Origin: JAVBNH01 sp031551635 | GTDB lineage: Bacteria > Bacillota > Clostridia > Oscillospirales > Acutalibacteraceae | Reading direction: 5' to 3' | DNA: 64,000 nt | Assembly: GCA_031551635.1 (NCBI GenBank) | Contig: JAVBNH010000007.1 | Coordinates: 62,001 to 126,000 of the forward strand | Translations under genes and position numbers: made by a program | The notes under the pieces: generated by a model | Databases searched by the model: none | Told to the model about the DNA's origin: nothing | What the model saw: only the letters and a program-made list of their open reading frames with translations | In this document: piece by piece, positions 17,168 to 25,258 of the stretch | Layout: each line of letters begins with the position of its first letter | Numbering within the stretch: position 1 is the first letter of the stretch

Positions 17168-17238
17168 AATGTGGGCTTGGCTTGCCAAGCCCACACCCAA
17201 GTCTTGTTTTTTATTGAGTTTTCAGCTCACAAAGGCAC
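17167..17238 (+). repeat. Palindromic dispersed repeat
   Basis: TAATGTGGGCTTGGCTTGCC, then CCCAAGTCTTGTTTTTTATT and a GAG...TTTTCAGCTC half. The first palindrome GTGGGCTTGG/CCAAGCCCAC is perfect here; two AA bases found in other copies are missing after it. Confidence 0.85.
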
Positions 17239-17264
17239 TAATACTAGTCACTGATTTTTCGCAA

Positions 17265-17942
17265 TTATTGCTTATTTGAATTCTTATAAATCGACTGCAT
17301 TGTACTGTCAACGGAATGCAGCATCTCCGAGCATATTTTCAGCTCGTTTACTTCACTTCCGGAAATTTCTCCGGTGCCCTTATATTTGATTTCATGCTCC
17401 AGACTCGCCCACATATCCATTGCCAGAGTTCTCAGCTGAATCTCCACAAAAACATGCTCTGTGGAAGCGGACAGAAAAACCGGAACGGTGACAACCAAAT
17501 GCAGGCTTCGGTAGCCGTTTTCCTTCGGATTTTTTATATAGTCCGTCCTTTTAATAAGCTTTATATCGCTTTGAGAGGTGAGCATGTCGGCGAGGTTGTA
17601 AACATCATCGACATAGGGGCAGATGACCCTCACTCCGGCGATGTCCGTGATATTCGCGAGCATTTCGGAGGTGGTTTCAATGCCCTTGCGCTCCATTTTT
17701 GAGAGTATACTCGCCTGTGACTTCAGGCGGTTTTCCGTGTGGTGTATGGGATTATGATTGTACATCGAGCTGAATTCGAGGTCAAGAATCTCCAGTTTCG
17801 TGAGAACCTCCTTCATCGCCGACTGATAAATATTCATAATCCGCATAATGTCGTAAAGAGTAGTCTGCATTTCCTGTGAAATTTCCATTTGCGCAAGCTC
17901 CAGACCGAAATTATAATTAAGTAAACTGTTTGTCTGTATCAT
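17265..17942 (-). CDS. Small alarmone synthetase (RelQ/YjbM-like GTP pyrophosphokinase)
   Basis: A 225-residue cytoplasmic protein of the single-domain RelA/SpoT class. Motifs: NRLKSQASILSKMERKGI (about 71-88), ITDIAGVRVICPY (about 97-109), KNPKENGYRSLHLVV (about 136-150) and VEIQLRTLAMDMWASLEHEI (about 167-186). No hydrolase or TGS domain is present, and length matches Bacillus SAS proteins. It should make (p)ppGpp from GTP/GDP and ATP. Unlike the RelA/SpoT protein at 1683, its composition matches its neighbours and it stands alone. AGGAAAGG precedes the ATG; a heptamer array lies directly upstream. Confidence 0.88.
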   Translation of the reverse strand: MIQTNSLLNYNFGLELAQMEISQEMQTTLYDIMRIMNIYQSAMKEVLTKLEILDLEFSSMYNHNPIHHTENRLKSQASILSKMERKGIETTSEMLANITDIAGVRVICPYVDDVYNLADMLTSQSDIKLIKRTDYIKNPKENGYRSLHLVVTVPVFLSASTEHVFVEIQLRTLAMDMWASLEHEIKYKGTGEISGSEVNELKICSEMLHSVDSTMQSIYKNSNKQ

Positions 17943-17963
17943 TGGTATACCTTTCCTAATTTA

Positions 17964-18044
17964 GACTCTAGACGCTAGATTCTGGATGCTAGACTCCAAC
18001 ATCTAGAATCTAGAATCTAGTATCCAGTATCTAGAATATCACTC
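17964..18044. repeat. Heptameric tandem repeat array (NNNCTAG type)
   Basis: Eleven units in register, such as ACTCTAG-ACGCTAG-ATTCTGG-ATGCTAG and CATCTAG-AATCTAG-AATCTAG-TATCCAG. It begins about 20 bases upstream of the small alarmone synthetase start. The rest of the spacer up to the GH13 gene is AT-rich with nothing firm. Confidence 0.85.
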
Positions 18045-18163
18045 AAGTATGAATCAGTTTAGCATATTAAATTAACAATATTTGTCGAAAGGGTGAAATA
18101 AAAAATAAACTTTGTGCGAATGTTTTTTATTTCTTTTGTACAAGCGAAAATGTTTATGCTGTA

Positions 18164-20029
18164 TTATTCTTGTTTGATATGCCGATAAATAAGCATCGCC
18201 GCTGTGCTTCCGGCGATTGTTACCGTGAGGTTGTTTTTTTCCGCGTTTAAGAGCGGTTCAGCCTGCGAATACTCCTCACCGAGAACATATTCTATATTGT
18301 GATAATTATTATTCGCAATAATTACTATAGATTCATTGTCACCTCTGCGCAGATACGCGGCGCAGCCCATTGCCGCAGAGAGCGGCTGAAAAATGCCTTC
18401 CGCAAAACAGCGGTACTCCGCTCTCAGCCTGCCGAGTTCCCTGTAAAAGCCAAGCAACTCCGAATCCACTTGCCCCCAAGGGTAGCAAGCACGGTTAAAA
18501 GGGTCATATCCGCCCTGCAGTCCGGCTTCGTCACCGTAATAAACTGAAGGGATGCCTGGCAGAGTATATTGAATAGTTGCCGCCAGCTTAAGCAGTTTTT
18601 TCGCCCGGGCAAGCTGCTCCACGTTAAGCCTCAGAGCAGACTGGTATTCCCGCGAGCGGTTAGTTAAGTCAACGCCGGAAAGCACCGTAATTATACGCGC
18701 CGTATCATGAGTGCCGAGGTGATTCATCACCGAGTCAAGCACAGGCTTCGGGTAATTTTCGACTATATTCATTATTGATTCCATAAAATTTTCAGCATCC
18801 GCATTTTTAACAAAGTCAACTATCGCCTCGCTGAAGGGGTAGTTCATAACAGCGTCAAACTGCTCCCCGAGCAAATAACGCCTTCTTGCGCCGTAGCTGA
18901 TTTTGTTGCTGGCATCCTCCCAGACCTCGCCAAGAAGATAGCCTTCAGGGTTTTCACGCTTTATCGCAAGCCTTACGCGGTCGATGAAATTATCCGGCAG
19001 CTCGTCCGCGACATCGAGACGGAAGCCCGACGCTCCGGCACGCATCCAAAAGGAGACAACGCCGTCAGCACCGCAGATAAAATCAACGAAATCCTCGTTT
19101 TCCTCATCTGTTTCAGGCAGAATTTTAACATTCCACCAGCAGTAATAGTCATTCGGATAGCTCTTAAATTTATACCATTTGTAATATTTTGACTCCCGAG
19201 AATTGTACGCGCCTAGGGATGGGTACCTGTTTTTTATATTGAAATAGACGCTGTCCGCTCCCGTATGGCTGAAAACGCCGTCAAGAATTACCGAGATTGA
19301 ATACTTTTTTGCCTCGTCGCATAAGGCTTTGAAGTCGTCGAGCTTTCCGAGCAGGGGGTCAATTTTCATATAGTCGGCGGTGTCGTATCGGTGGTTAGAA
19401 TGCGCCTCAAAAATCGGATTAAGATAAATAACCGATACCGAAAGTGACGCGAGATAGGGCAGTTTTTCCGTAATACCCTTCAAATCACCGCAAAAATAAT
19501 CATTATTTGGAATAAATCCGCCCTCGTAAACTCTCCATTCGGGCACGCCGCCCCAATCGCCGCGCAAAACCCTGTCTGAGGGTACATTTTCCTTTTTTTC
19601 GCCAGAAAAACAGAAGCGGTCGGGAAAAATCTGATACATAACGCCGCCTTTATATTTTTCCGGCGTTTCAAAATCCGCACTGTAAACCGTCAGCTGCCAT
19701 TCACCGCCGTCAGACGAGAGACAGCCGCATGAGCGGGAGGTTTTTGTGATTTTATTAAAGCCGTAATCCGTGCTGTATTCGAAATGATAGAAATACAGAC
19801 CGCATTGCGAAAGCGAAAGCGTGGTGCTGTATCTGTGCTGGTTATCCTTGAGCGGCTTCATCGGATAGACAGCTGGTAAACCTGCGTCGGGTGTGAGCAC
19901 AAGATTCATATAAAAGCATATATAGTTCTCTGGTAGGCTGAGCGAAAAGACGACCTCCTCACCCTCTCTCACACAGCCAAAAACCGATTTATCTTCAATA
20001 ACTCGCGAGTCAAAAGGTACAAAACTCAA
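18164..20029 (-). CDS. Glycoside hydrolase family 13 alpha-amylase (neopullulanase/cyclomaltodextrinase-like)
   Basis: An alpha-amylase family enzyme of about 621 residues. An N-terminal beta-domain (about 1-115) resembles CBM34/CBM48 modules. The (beta/alpha)8 domain begins GGVMYQIFPDRF and shows all GH13 regions: DGVFSHTG, GFRLDVADE (nucleophile Asp339), LLGEVWED (acid/base Glu368) and GTHDTARI (Asp442). GIPSVYYGDEAGLQG follows. No signal peptide, so it acts on imported maltodextrins. The ATG at 20047 has no ribosome binding site, whereas AGGAG followed 8 bases later by TTG at 20029 does; that start is used. It is divergent from the sulfatase. Confidence 0.85.
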   Translation of the reverse strand: MSFVPFDSRVIEDKSVFGCVREGEEVVFSLSLPENYICFYMNLVLTPDAGLPAVYPMKPLKDNQHRYSTTLSLSQCGLYFYHFEYSTDYGFNKITKTSRSCGCLSSDGGEWQLTVYSADFETPEKYKGGVMYQIFPDRFCFSGEKKENVPSDRVLRGDWGGVPEWRVYEGGFIPNNDYFCGDLKGITEKLPYLASLSVSVIYLNPIFEAHSNHRYDTADYMKIDPLLGKLDDFKALCDEAKKYSISVILDGVFSHTGADSVYFNIKNRYPSLGAYNSRESKYYKWYKFKSYPNDYYCWWNVKILPETDEENEDFVDFICGADGVVSFWMRAGASGFRLDVADELPDNFIDRVRLAIKRENPEGYLLGEVWEDASNKISYGARRRYLLGEQFDAVMNYPFSEAIVDFVKNADAENFMESIMNIVENYPKPVLDSVMNHLGTHDTARIITVLSGVDLTNRSREYQSALRLNVEQLARAKKLLKLAATIQYTLPGIPSVYYGDEAGLQGGYDPFNRACYPWGQVDSELLGFYRELGRLRAEYRCFAEGIFQPLSAAMGCAAYLRRGDNESIVIIANNNYHNIEYVLGEEYSQAEPLLNAEKNNLTVTIAGSTAAMLIYRHIKQE

Positions 20030-20240
20030 AAAAACCGCTCCTAACATTTCAGTAAATTATAATTTGGTAAAAAAGTCTCTTAACTCGAGAATCCGACTTG
20101 ATTATTCTACCATGTTATATTACTTTATTCAATATGGATTTTGTGTTCTTCTATATGTGACTTTTTTGTGAGCCACTAATCATATTATACCTATTAATAA
20201 GGATTCTCAACGCCATTACAGTGAAAGACTGGTGAAAAGT

Positions 20241-21770
20241 ATGAGTAAACCTAATATCGTGATAATAAATCCTGACCAGATGAGAGCGGATGTGCTTTCG
20301 CATCTTGGAAACAGGGCTATCAACACGAAGAACATCGACGCTCTCGCGAGTGACGGCGTTTCGTTTTCGGGGGCTTTCTGTCAGAATCCTGTCTGCACAC
20401 CCTCGCGCTGCAGCTTTATGAGCGGCTGGTATACTCATGTCGCGGGGCACCGCACCATGAAGCATATGATGCAGCCCTATGAGCCTGTGCTGCTAAAGGA
20501 GCTTAAGCAGAGCGGCTATCATGTATGGATAAATTCCCGAAATGACCTTCTTCCGGCGCAGAATAAAAATTACACAAAGGATTATTGCGATACATATTTC
20601 TTTCCCTCCGAGATTCCTCATATTGAGCTTAGCAACAAATGGCGAGGTGACCCTGACGGCGGCAATTATTATTCCTTTTTGCAAGGGAAAACAGAGCTGC
20701 AGCGGGATATTGACCAGCTTTGGGTTGAGGGCGCAAGTGATTTTATACTTAATTATAATGAAAAGAGACCTTTTTGCGTTTTTCTTCCGCTTTATTTTCC
20801 GCATCCGCCTTATAAAATCTGGGAGCCATACTACAGCGCGGTTAAACGCGATGAGCTGACGCCGAGAATCCTGCCGCCGCAAAACTATGCAGGAAAGTGC
20901 AAAATGATGAAGGCTCTGCATGAGGAAATGCGGCTTGAGAGCTTTAATGATGAACGGTTTGACGAGCTGCGCGCGGTGTATCAGGGCATGTGCCTGAGGG
21001 TTGATGACCTTGTCGGAATGGTTGTACGAGCGCTCAAAGACAAGGGTATTTACGATGAAACGGCGATTTTCCTTTTCAGCGACCACGGCGACTACACCGG
21101 CGACTATAATATGAGCGAAAAACAGCAAAATTCCTTTGAGGACTGCCTTAGCAATGTTCCCTTTGTTGTTAAGCTGCCGAAGGATATGCAGCAACGGCAC
21201 GGTGTGAGCGATGAGCTGTGTGAGCTAATTGATTTTTACGCCACAGCGGCAGACATCGCGGGCGTCCCGCCGACCCACACGCATTTCGGTCACTCCCTGC
21301 GGGATTTCATGGCGAATAAGGAAGAAAACCTGCGCGACGCGGTTTTTTGCGAAGGCGGCTTTCGCGAGGGTGAAGAGCAGTGCAGATACTCAGAGGACGA
21401 TAATATCCCGCCGAAAACAAATATTTATTATCCCAGAGTGTCCCTGCAGATGCGCGACCTGAAGCTAAACGGCAAGGCGGTTATGTGCCGCACCAAAAAA
21501 TACAAGTATATAAAAAGGCTCTACGAAAAAGATGAGCTGTACGACCTCGAAAAAGACCCCGGAGAGGTTATAAATGAGATAGATAATCCGGAATACAAGG
21601 ATATACTGTTCAAGATGAAGGACAGATTGCTCACCCACCTTCTTGACACAGGTGACGCAGTACCTTTCAAGATAGACCGCCGTTTTGATAATCTGATGAT
21701 TCGTAAAACGCTTACATATACAGCAAAAAACAAATTATGCAAATTCACTGACAAAATGAAAGAAGGTTAA
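20241..21770 (+). CDS. Sulfatase
   Basis: A 509-residue sulfatase of the formylglycine type. It begins KPNIVIINPDQMRADVL with the metal-binding Asp near the N-terminus. The signature NPVCTPSRCSFMSG carries Cys52 as the residue to be oxidised. FSDHGDYTGD (about 284-293) supplies further metal ligands. No signal peptide is seen, so it acts in the cytoplasm or on imported substrate. A Cys-type sulfatase in an anaerobe needs a radical-SAM maturase, which is not in this window. GGTGA precedes the ATG. The next gene, an RCC1-dockerin protein, starts only 4 bases after its stop. Substrate unknown. Confidence 0.85.
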   Translation: MSKPNIVIINPDQMRADVLSHLGNRAINTKNIDALASDGVSFSGAFCQNPVCTPSRCSFMSGWYTHVAGHRTMKHMMQPYEPVLLKELKQSGYHVWINSRNDLLPAQNKNYTKDYCDTYFFPSEIPHIELSNKWRGDPDGGNYYSFLQGKTELQRDIDQLWVEGASDFILNYNEKRPFCVFLPLYFPHPPYKIWEPYYSAVKRDELTPRILPPQNYAGKCKMMKALHEEMRLESFNDERFDELRAVYQGMCLRVDDLVGMVVRALKDKGIYDETAIFLFSDHGDYTGDYNMSEKQQNSFEDCLSNVPFVVKLPKDMQQRHGVSDELCELIDFYATAADIAGVPPTHTHFGHSLRDFMANKEENLRDAVFCEGGFREGEEQCRYSEDDNIPPKTNIYYPRVSLQMRDLKLNGKAVMCRTKKYKYIKRLYEKDELYDLEKDPGEVINEIDNPEYKDILFKMKDRLLTHLLDTGDAVPFKIDRRFDNLMIRKTLTYTAKNKLCKFTDKMKEG

Positions 21771-21774
21771 CCTT

Positions 21775-24162
21775 ATGAAAAAAAATATTTCAGTTTTGCT
21801 TTGTATAATCCTTTTTATTACCTCAATTTTTATGGGGAATATTTCCGCTTCAGGAGCATCAAAGGCTAAGATTGTCTCTGTTTCAGCCGGATATTTCGCT
21901 TCGTTCGCCATCGATGAAAACGGCGTTCTCTACGCCTGCGGAAAGGGCTATACAAACACCTTCAAGCCGCTTGCTTACAATGTTAAACAGGTAAGCGCGG
22001 GTGGCGAGCATGCGCTTTTTGTCAAGAATGATAATACTGCATGGGCTGTCGGGCAAAACGGTGTCGGTCAGCTCGGCGATAAAACCTATATAGAAAGAAC
22101 CGTTCCTGTAAAGATTATGGATAATGTCGCGGGTGTTTATGCGGGATATTCTTATAGTCTTGCCATTGACAGCGCGGGAAAATTATGGGGCTTCGGCAGC
22201 AACAGCGCCAAGCAGTTCGGTACTGCGGTTTCCGGAAAAACATCAACTCCGACTCAGCTTGCGACAGGAATAAAGAACGTCTATCCTTGCAGATACTATG
22301 TTTTTGCCATTAAAACCGACAATTCTTTATGGAATCAGACAAAGAACACAAAGGTTGCCGATAATATATCTGTGTTTTCGGGTGAAAAAGAAAGCTTTGC
22401 CTATGTCACGGGAGACGGAAAGCTATACACATGGGGCTATAACAGCTTTGGTCAGCTTGGTTTTGGTAACACGGATTCAAAGACAAACCCTACTCTTCTT
22501 CTCAGCTCAGTGAGAACTGCCTCAATGGGTGAAAATACTCTTTATTTTATAAAAACAAATAATGAGCTCTGGGGCTGCGGCAATAACAGAAACGGTCAGC
22601 TCGGTCAAAACAGCATCTCCGAAATGATAAAATCACCCGTAAAAATTCTTGAAGGCGTTGAGAGCATAAGCTCCGTTTCCCATCATATCTCAGCCCTGAC
22701 AAACACGCGAAAGGCGGGGGAAATATATATCTGGGGTCAAGGGTATAACGGTCAGCTCGGCAGCGGAGACAATGAGGATATCAGCGCGCCGCAATTAAGA
22801 AATAATGTTTTTGAACCGGAAACAACAACGGCTCCCCCAACGACCACCAAAGCACCGACCACAACAGCGGCTCCGACCACCAAAGCACCGACAACAACGG
22901 CAGCGCCGACAACAACGGCTGCACCGACAACAACAGTCGCTCCCACAACAACAGCAGCGCCGACAACAACGGTCGCTACGACAACAACAGCTGCTCCGAC
23001 AACAACGGCGGTTCCGACAACAACAGCGGCAACGACGACAACAATGGCTCCGGTAACTACAGCAATACCGGTAACGACTGGAGATACATCAACAGCATCC
23101 ACTACCAAAGCTCCGACTACATCAATACCTGCGACAACTTTAGCAGATACAACCGCCTCGACAGCTCCGCAAACCACTACCCTGACAACAGACGGGACGA
23201 CAATTCCTCAAACAACTATTCCCGACACATCACATACACAGCAGCCGACAAGCGAGCCCACCGGCACTACAAGCCCTGAGGAAACTACAATTCCGACAAC
23301 TGTACCGGTAACAACGGATAGCTCACAAACTACAACGGAAGCTGTAACGACCGAAGATCAGAACACAACAGTGATAAATACAACCGAACCCTCCGGCACG
23401 ACAGACCCGCAGGAAACAAGTGTAACTGTGAGCGAGACACAGGAGACAACAACCACTCAAACAAGCGAAACAGACACCACCTCAGAAATTACCTCGTCTG
23501 CAGCAACAACAGCAACAGGTACAAGCAAGCATGAAACAACAACAAAAACAACCTCCGCACCGGCAACAACCAAAACAGAAACAACAAACAATTCTCAGAC
23601 GACAACTCAGCCCACAACTGCTAAGCCTGAGACGACAACAAAAAACGAAACAACAAAAAGACCGGAGACTACCACAAAACCGGCGAAGCCCACAACGATT
23701 AATACAACAGCTACGAAAACAACTGGAGCAGAATCAACAGATAATACACTGATGCTCATTTCCGGCGCGGAGATAACTCTAAACAGCGGTAAAAAAGTCG
23801 TCAGCGGAATTTTCGACAACACAAGCGTCGCGGTTCTCAATGAGAATTTTCAGAATGCCGGACTGATTTTTATGGATAAGGAAGGCAACCTTCTCAGCGA
23901 GAGCGACACGGTCGCGACTGGCGTGAGCATAAGCGTTCCGGGAGTTGAAGGTGAGATTTATTATATCTGCATTCTCGGCGATGTGGACGGTGATTCGTTA
24001 ATCACCGCGGTAGACGCGAGAATCACTTTGAGGAATTCCGCAGGCTTGCAAGTGCTTGAAGGTGTATATCTTGAAGCCGCGAACGTGCTCGGTGACAGCG
24101 AGGGTATAATCACCGCAGTCGCAGCGAGAAAAATCCTCAGAATGTCAGCCGGACTCGATTAG
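21775..24162 (+). CDS. Secreted RCC1-repeat protein with Thr-rich linker and dockerin
   Basis: A 795-residue protein with a signal peptide (about 1-27). RCC1-like beta-propeller repeats (about 33-345) include LWGFGSNSAKQFG and YTWGYNSFGQLGFG. A very long Thr/Ala/Pro linker (about 350-655, APTTT units) follows, then a small beta module (about 660-732) and a dockerin: GDVDGDSLITAVDARITLRN and a second half whose calcium loop has VAAR in place of VDAR. It is 4 bases downstream of the sulfatase, so the two are cotranscribed. RCC1 propellers are binding modules; it may be surface cargo docked on a cohesin. The linker ACN repeats create long antisense open frames that are not genes. Confidence 0.8.
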   Translation: MKKNISVLLCIILFITSIFMGNISASGASKAKIVSVSAGYFASFAIDENGVLYACGKGYTNTFKPLAYNVKQVSAGGEHALFVKNDNTAWAVGQNGVGQLGDKTYIERTVPVKIMDNVAGVYAGYSYSLAIDSAGKLWGFGSNSAKQFGTAVSGKTSTPTQLATGIKNVYPCRYYVFAIKTDNSLWNQTKNTKVADNISVFSGEKESFAYVTGDGKLYTWGYNSFGQLGFGNTDSKTNPTLLLSSVRTASMGENTLYFIKTNNELWGCGNNRNGQLGQNSISEMIKSPVKILEGVESISSVSHHISALTNTRKAGEIYIWGQGYNGQLGSGDNEDISAPQLRNNVFEPETTTAPPTTTKAPTTTAAPTTKAPTTTAAPTTTAAPTTTVAPTTTAAPTTTVATTTTAAPTTTAVPTTTAATTTTMAPVTTAIPVTTGDTSTASTTKAPTTSIPATTLADTTASTAPQTTTLTTDGTTIPQTTIPDTSHTQQPTSEPTGTTSPEETTIPTTVPVTTDSSQTTTEAVTTEDQNTTVINTTEPSGTTDPQETSVTVSETQETTTTQTSETDTTSEITSSAATTATGTSKHETTTKTTSAPATTKTETTNNSQTTTQPTTAKPETTTKNETTKRPETTTKPAKPTTINTTATKTTGAESTDNTLMLISGAEITLNSGKKVVSGIFDNTSVAVLNENFQNAGLIFMDKEGNLLSESDTVATGVSISVPGVEGEIYYICILGDVDGDSLITAVDARITLRNSAGLQVLEGVYLEAANVLGDSEGIITAVAARKILRMSAGLD

Positions 24163-24216
24163 GAGATAGATTATCAGCTATCAGGTTCTTAAAAAAGAAT
24201 ATAGTCATAACAAAAG

Positions 24217-24266
24217 CTTTGGTCTTAGAGAAAAGTGCTTACTTTCTTTAAGACCAAAGTTTTTTA
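24217..24266 (+). terminator. Terminator of the sulfatase/RCC1-dockerin operon
   Basis: CTTTGGTCTTA (24217-24227) pairs with TAAGACCAAAG (24249-24259) and runs into TTTTTTA. The 21-base loop is long but the arms are perfect. Confidence 0.85.
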
Positions 24267-24296
24267 TTTTGTGACACTTTGTTTTCAAAAACAGAA

Positions 24297-24824
24297 TTAC
24301 AAATCGTACATAATTGATGGGGGGATGCCGTAGAATCTCGCGGTGTCGCGGTCAGATATAATTGTGACAAATTTTATTGAAAATAAGTCACACATGATAA
24401 GGCTGCCCGGCTCGAGAGACTGCAGCAGTATATAACTCGCGCCGACTTCTATAAGTTTTCCTACACGGTCATTGAGCGAGTTCGCGAGAAGAAACTCAAC
24501 CCTCATCCATTTACCGATCTGCTTTCTCAAAAAGCCGGGTGTAAAAATAGGGCTGGCGAGTGTTTCGGGTATTTCGACAGGCGGCACGGACTGCGGAACC
24601 GGCGCCATCTGCATTCCGGACATTCCCGAGAGCTGGGAATCGGGGAAGGGCAGCTGCTGTCCGAAATCGCCGGTTGTGTAATTATCAGGGGTTGTGGCTA
24701 TTGGACTGATGCCGCCGGGCATCTGTGATTGCGGCAAGGGTGCAGCCGCGCCGGGTGAGGAGTAGTTGTCAAAGGAATTTTGCGCATAGGGGCAGGGAGC
24801 GTTTCCCATTCGTGCTGAGTTCAT
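24297..24824 (-). CDS. gerQ: Spore coat protein GerQ-like
   Basis: A protein of about 175 residues. The first half is a Pro/Gln/Ser/Met-rich low-complexity region (SQMPGGISPIATTPDNY). The C-terminal domain starts TPGFLRKQIGKWMRVEFLL and continues VGKLIEVGASYILLQSLEPG, the layout of GerQ (YwdL). In Bacillus, GerQ is a cross-linked coat protein required to hold the cortex-lytic enzyme CwlJ. A cwlJ-like gene lies just upstream on the same strand, which supports the call. AAAGGA is spaced for the ATG at 24824; an upstream ATG at 24842 lacks a binding site. The Bacillus-like pair is separated here by repeats. Confidence 0.75.
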   Translation of the reverse strand: MNSARMGNAPCPYAQNSFDNYSSPGAAAPLPQSQMPGGISPIATTPDNYTTGDFGQQLPFPDSQLSGMSGMQMAPVPQSVPPVEIPETLASPIFTPGFLRKQIGKWMRVEFLLANSLNDRVGKLIEVGASYILLQSLEPGSLIMCDLFSIKFVTIISDRDTARFYGIPPSIMYDL

Positions 24825-24844
24825 AAATAATCGTCCTTTCATTT

Positions 24845-24935
24845 TAGATGCTAGATGCTAGATACTAGATGCTAGATGCTAGATGCTAGATACTAGATGC
24901 TAGATGCTAGATGCTAGATGCTAGATGCTAGATGG
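24845..24935. repeat. Heptameric tandem array (TAGATGC)13
   Basis: Thirteen nearly perfect units of TAGATGC or TAGATAC, the longest and purest array here. Its left end is a few bases from the gerQ ribosome binding site. The right end of the spacer, 25242-25258, carries the inverted complement GCATCTAGCATCTA, so the spacer is bracketed by inverted heptamers. Confidence 0.95.
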
Positions 24936-25220
24936 TGGTCGCGATATAGCTACTATTGCTTATTAAGTCGTTGTGCTCGCGATGATTATAATAATGCCGC
25001 AGTCAACTAACGTGGGCTTGGCTTGCCAAGCACACAACCCAAGTCTTGTTTTTTATTGAGCTTTCAGCCCACTAAGGTACTAAATAAAAATTGTTTTTTT
25101 ACACCCGACTTGATTTAAATACTATAAAATTACCCGCTTTAAGTCAGCTAAGTGATTCTTTTAAAATCATTCGCGGACATATCGTTAAATATTACCACAT
25201 TTTAACTCGCGACCTCCACC
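24936..25220 (-). repeat. Two-hairpin dispersed element, copy interrupted by another repeat
   Basis: On the minus strand it begins GGTCGCGAGTTAAA (CTCGCGACC at 25206-25214) and aligns with the copies at 28805-28957 and 63834-63986. Shared blocks are GCGAATGATT, TTAGCTGACT, AAATCAAGTCGGG and ACTGCGGCATTATT. The first hairpin pairs TCGCGAG with TCCGCGA (plus 25206-25212 and 25171-25177). The 25008-25080 palindromic repeat sits inside the second half. The far end again reads GGTCGCG/CGCGACC. Confidence 0.75.
25008..25080 (+). repeat. Palindromic dispersed repeat inside the two-hairpin element
   Basis: Starts TAACGTGGGCTTGGCTTGCC and ends GCCCACTAAGGTAC, nearly identical to 8883-8955. It splits the surrounding element between its poly-A-like stretch and the ACTGCGGCATT block, which are contiguous in the copy at 63834. 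Confidence 0.9.
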
Positions 25221-25258
25221 TACTGTCTACTGTCTACTGTCTAGCATCTAGCATCTAG
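25221..25258. repeat. Heptameric array flush with the cwlJ stop codon
   Basis: TACTGTC x3, then TAGCATC x2 and TAG. The next base begins the cwlJ stop codon (plus-strand TTA at 25259). Confidence 0.9.

Noticed and set aside
20075..20125. Possible sixth copy of the two-hairpin element (AACTCGAG...CCGACTTGATT)
   Set aside because: Only two short blocks agree, with no flanking heptamers and no hairpin partner, so it could be chance.
22752..23177. Long Val/Ala-rich open frame on the minus strand opposite the RCC1-dockerin linker
   Set aside because: It is the antisense of ACN-rich Thr repeats, which cannot form stop codons in that frame. No ribosome binding site or independent coding signal.
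24845..25258. Possible CRISPR array between gerQ and cwlJ
   Set aside because: The repeats are 7 bp and contiguous, with no unique spacers, and no cas genes are present in the window.
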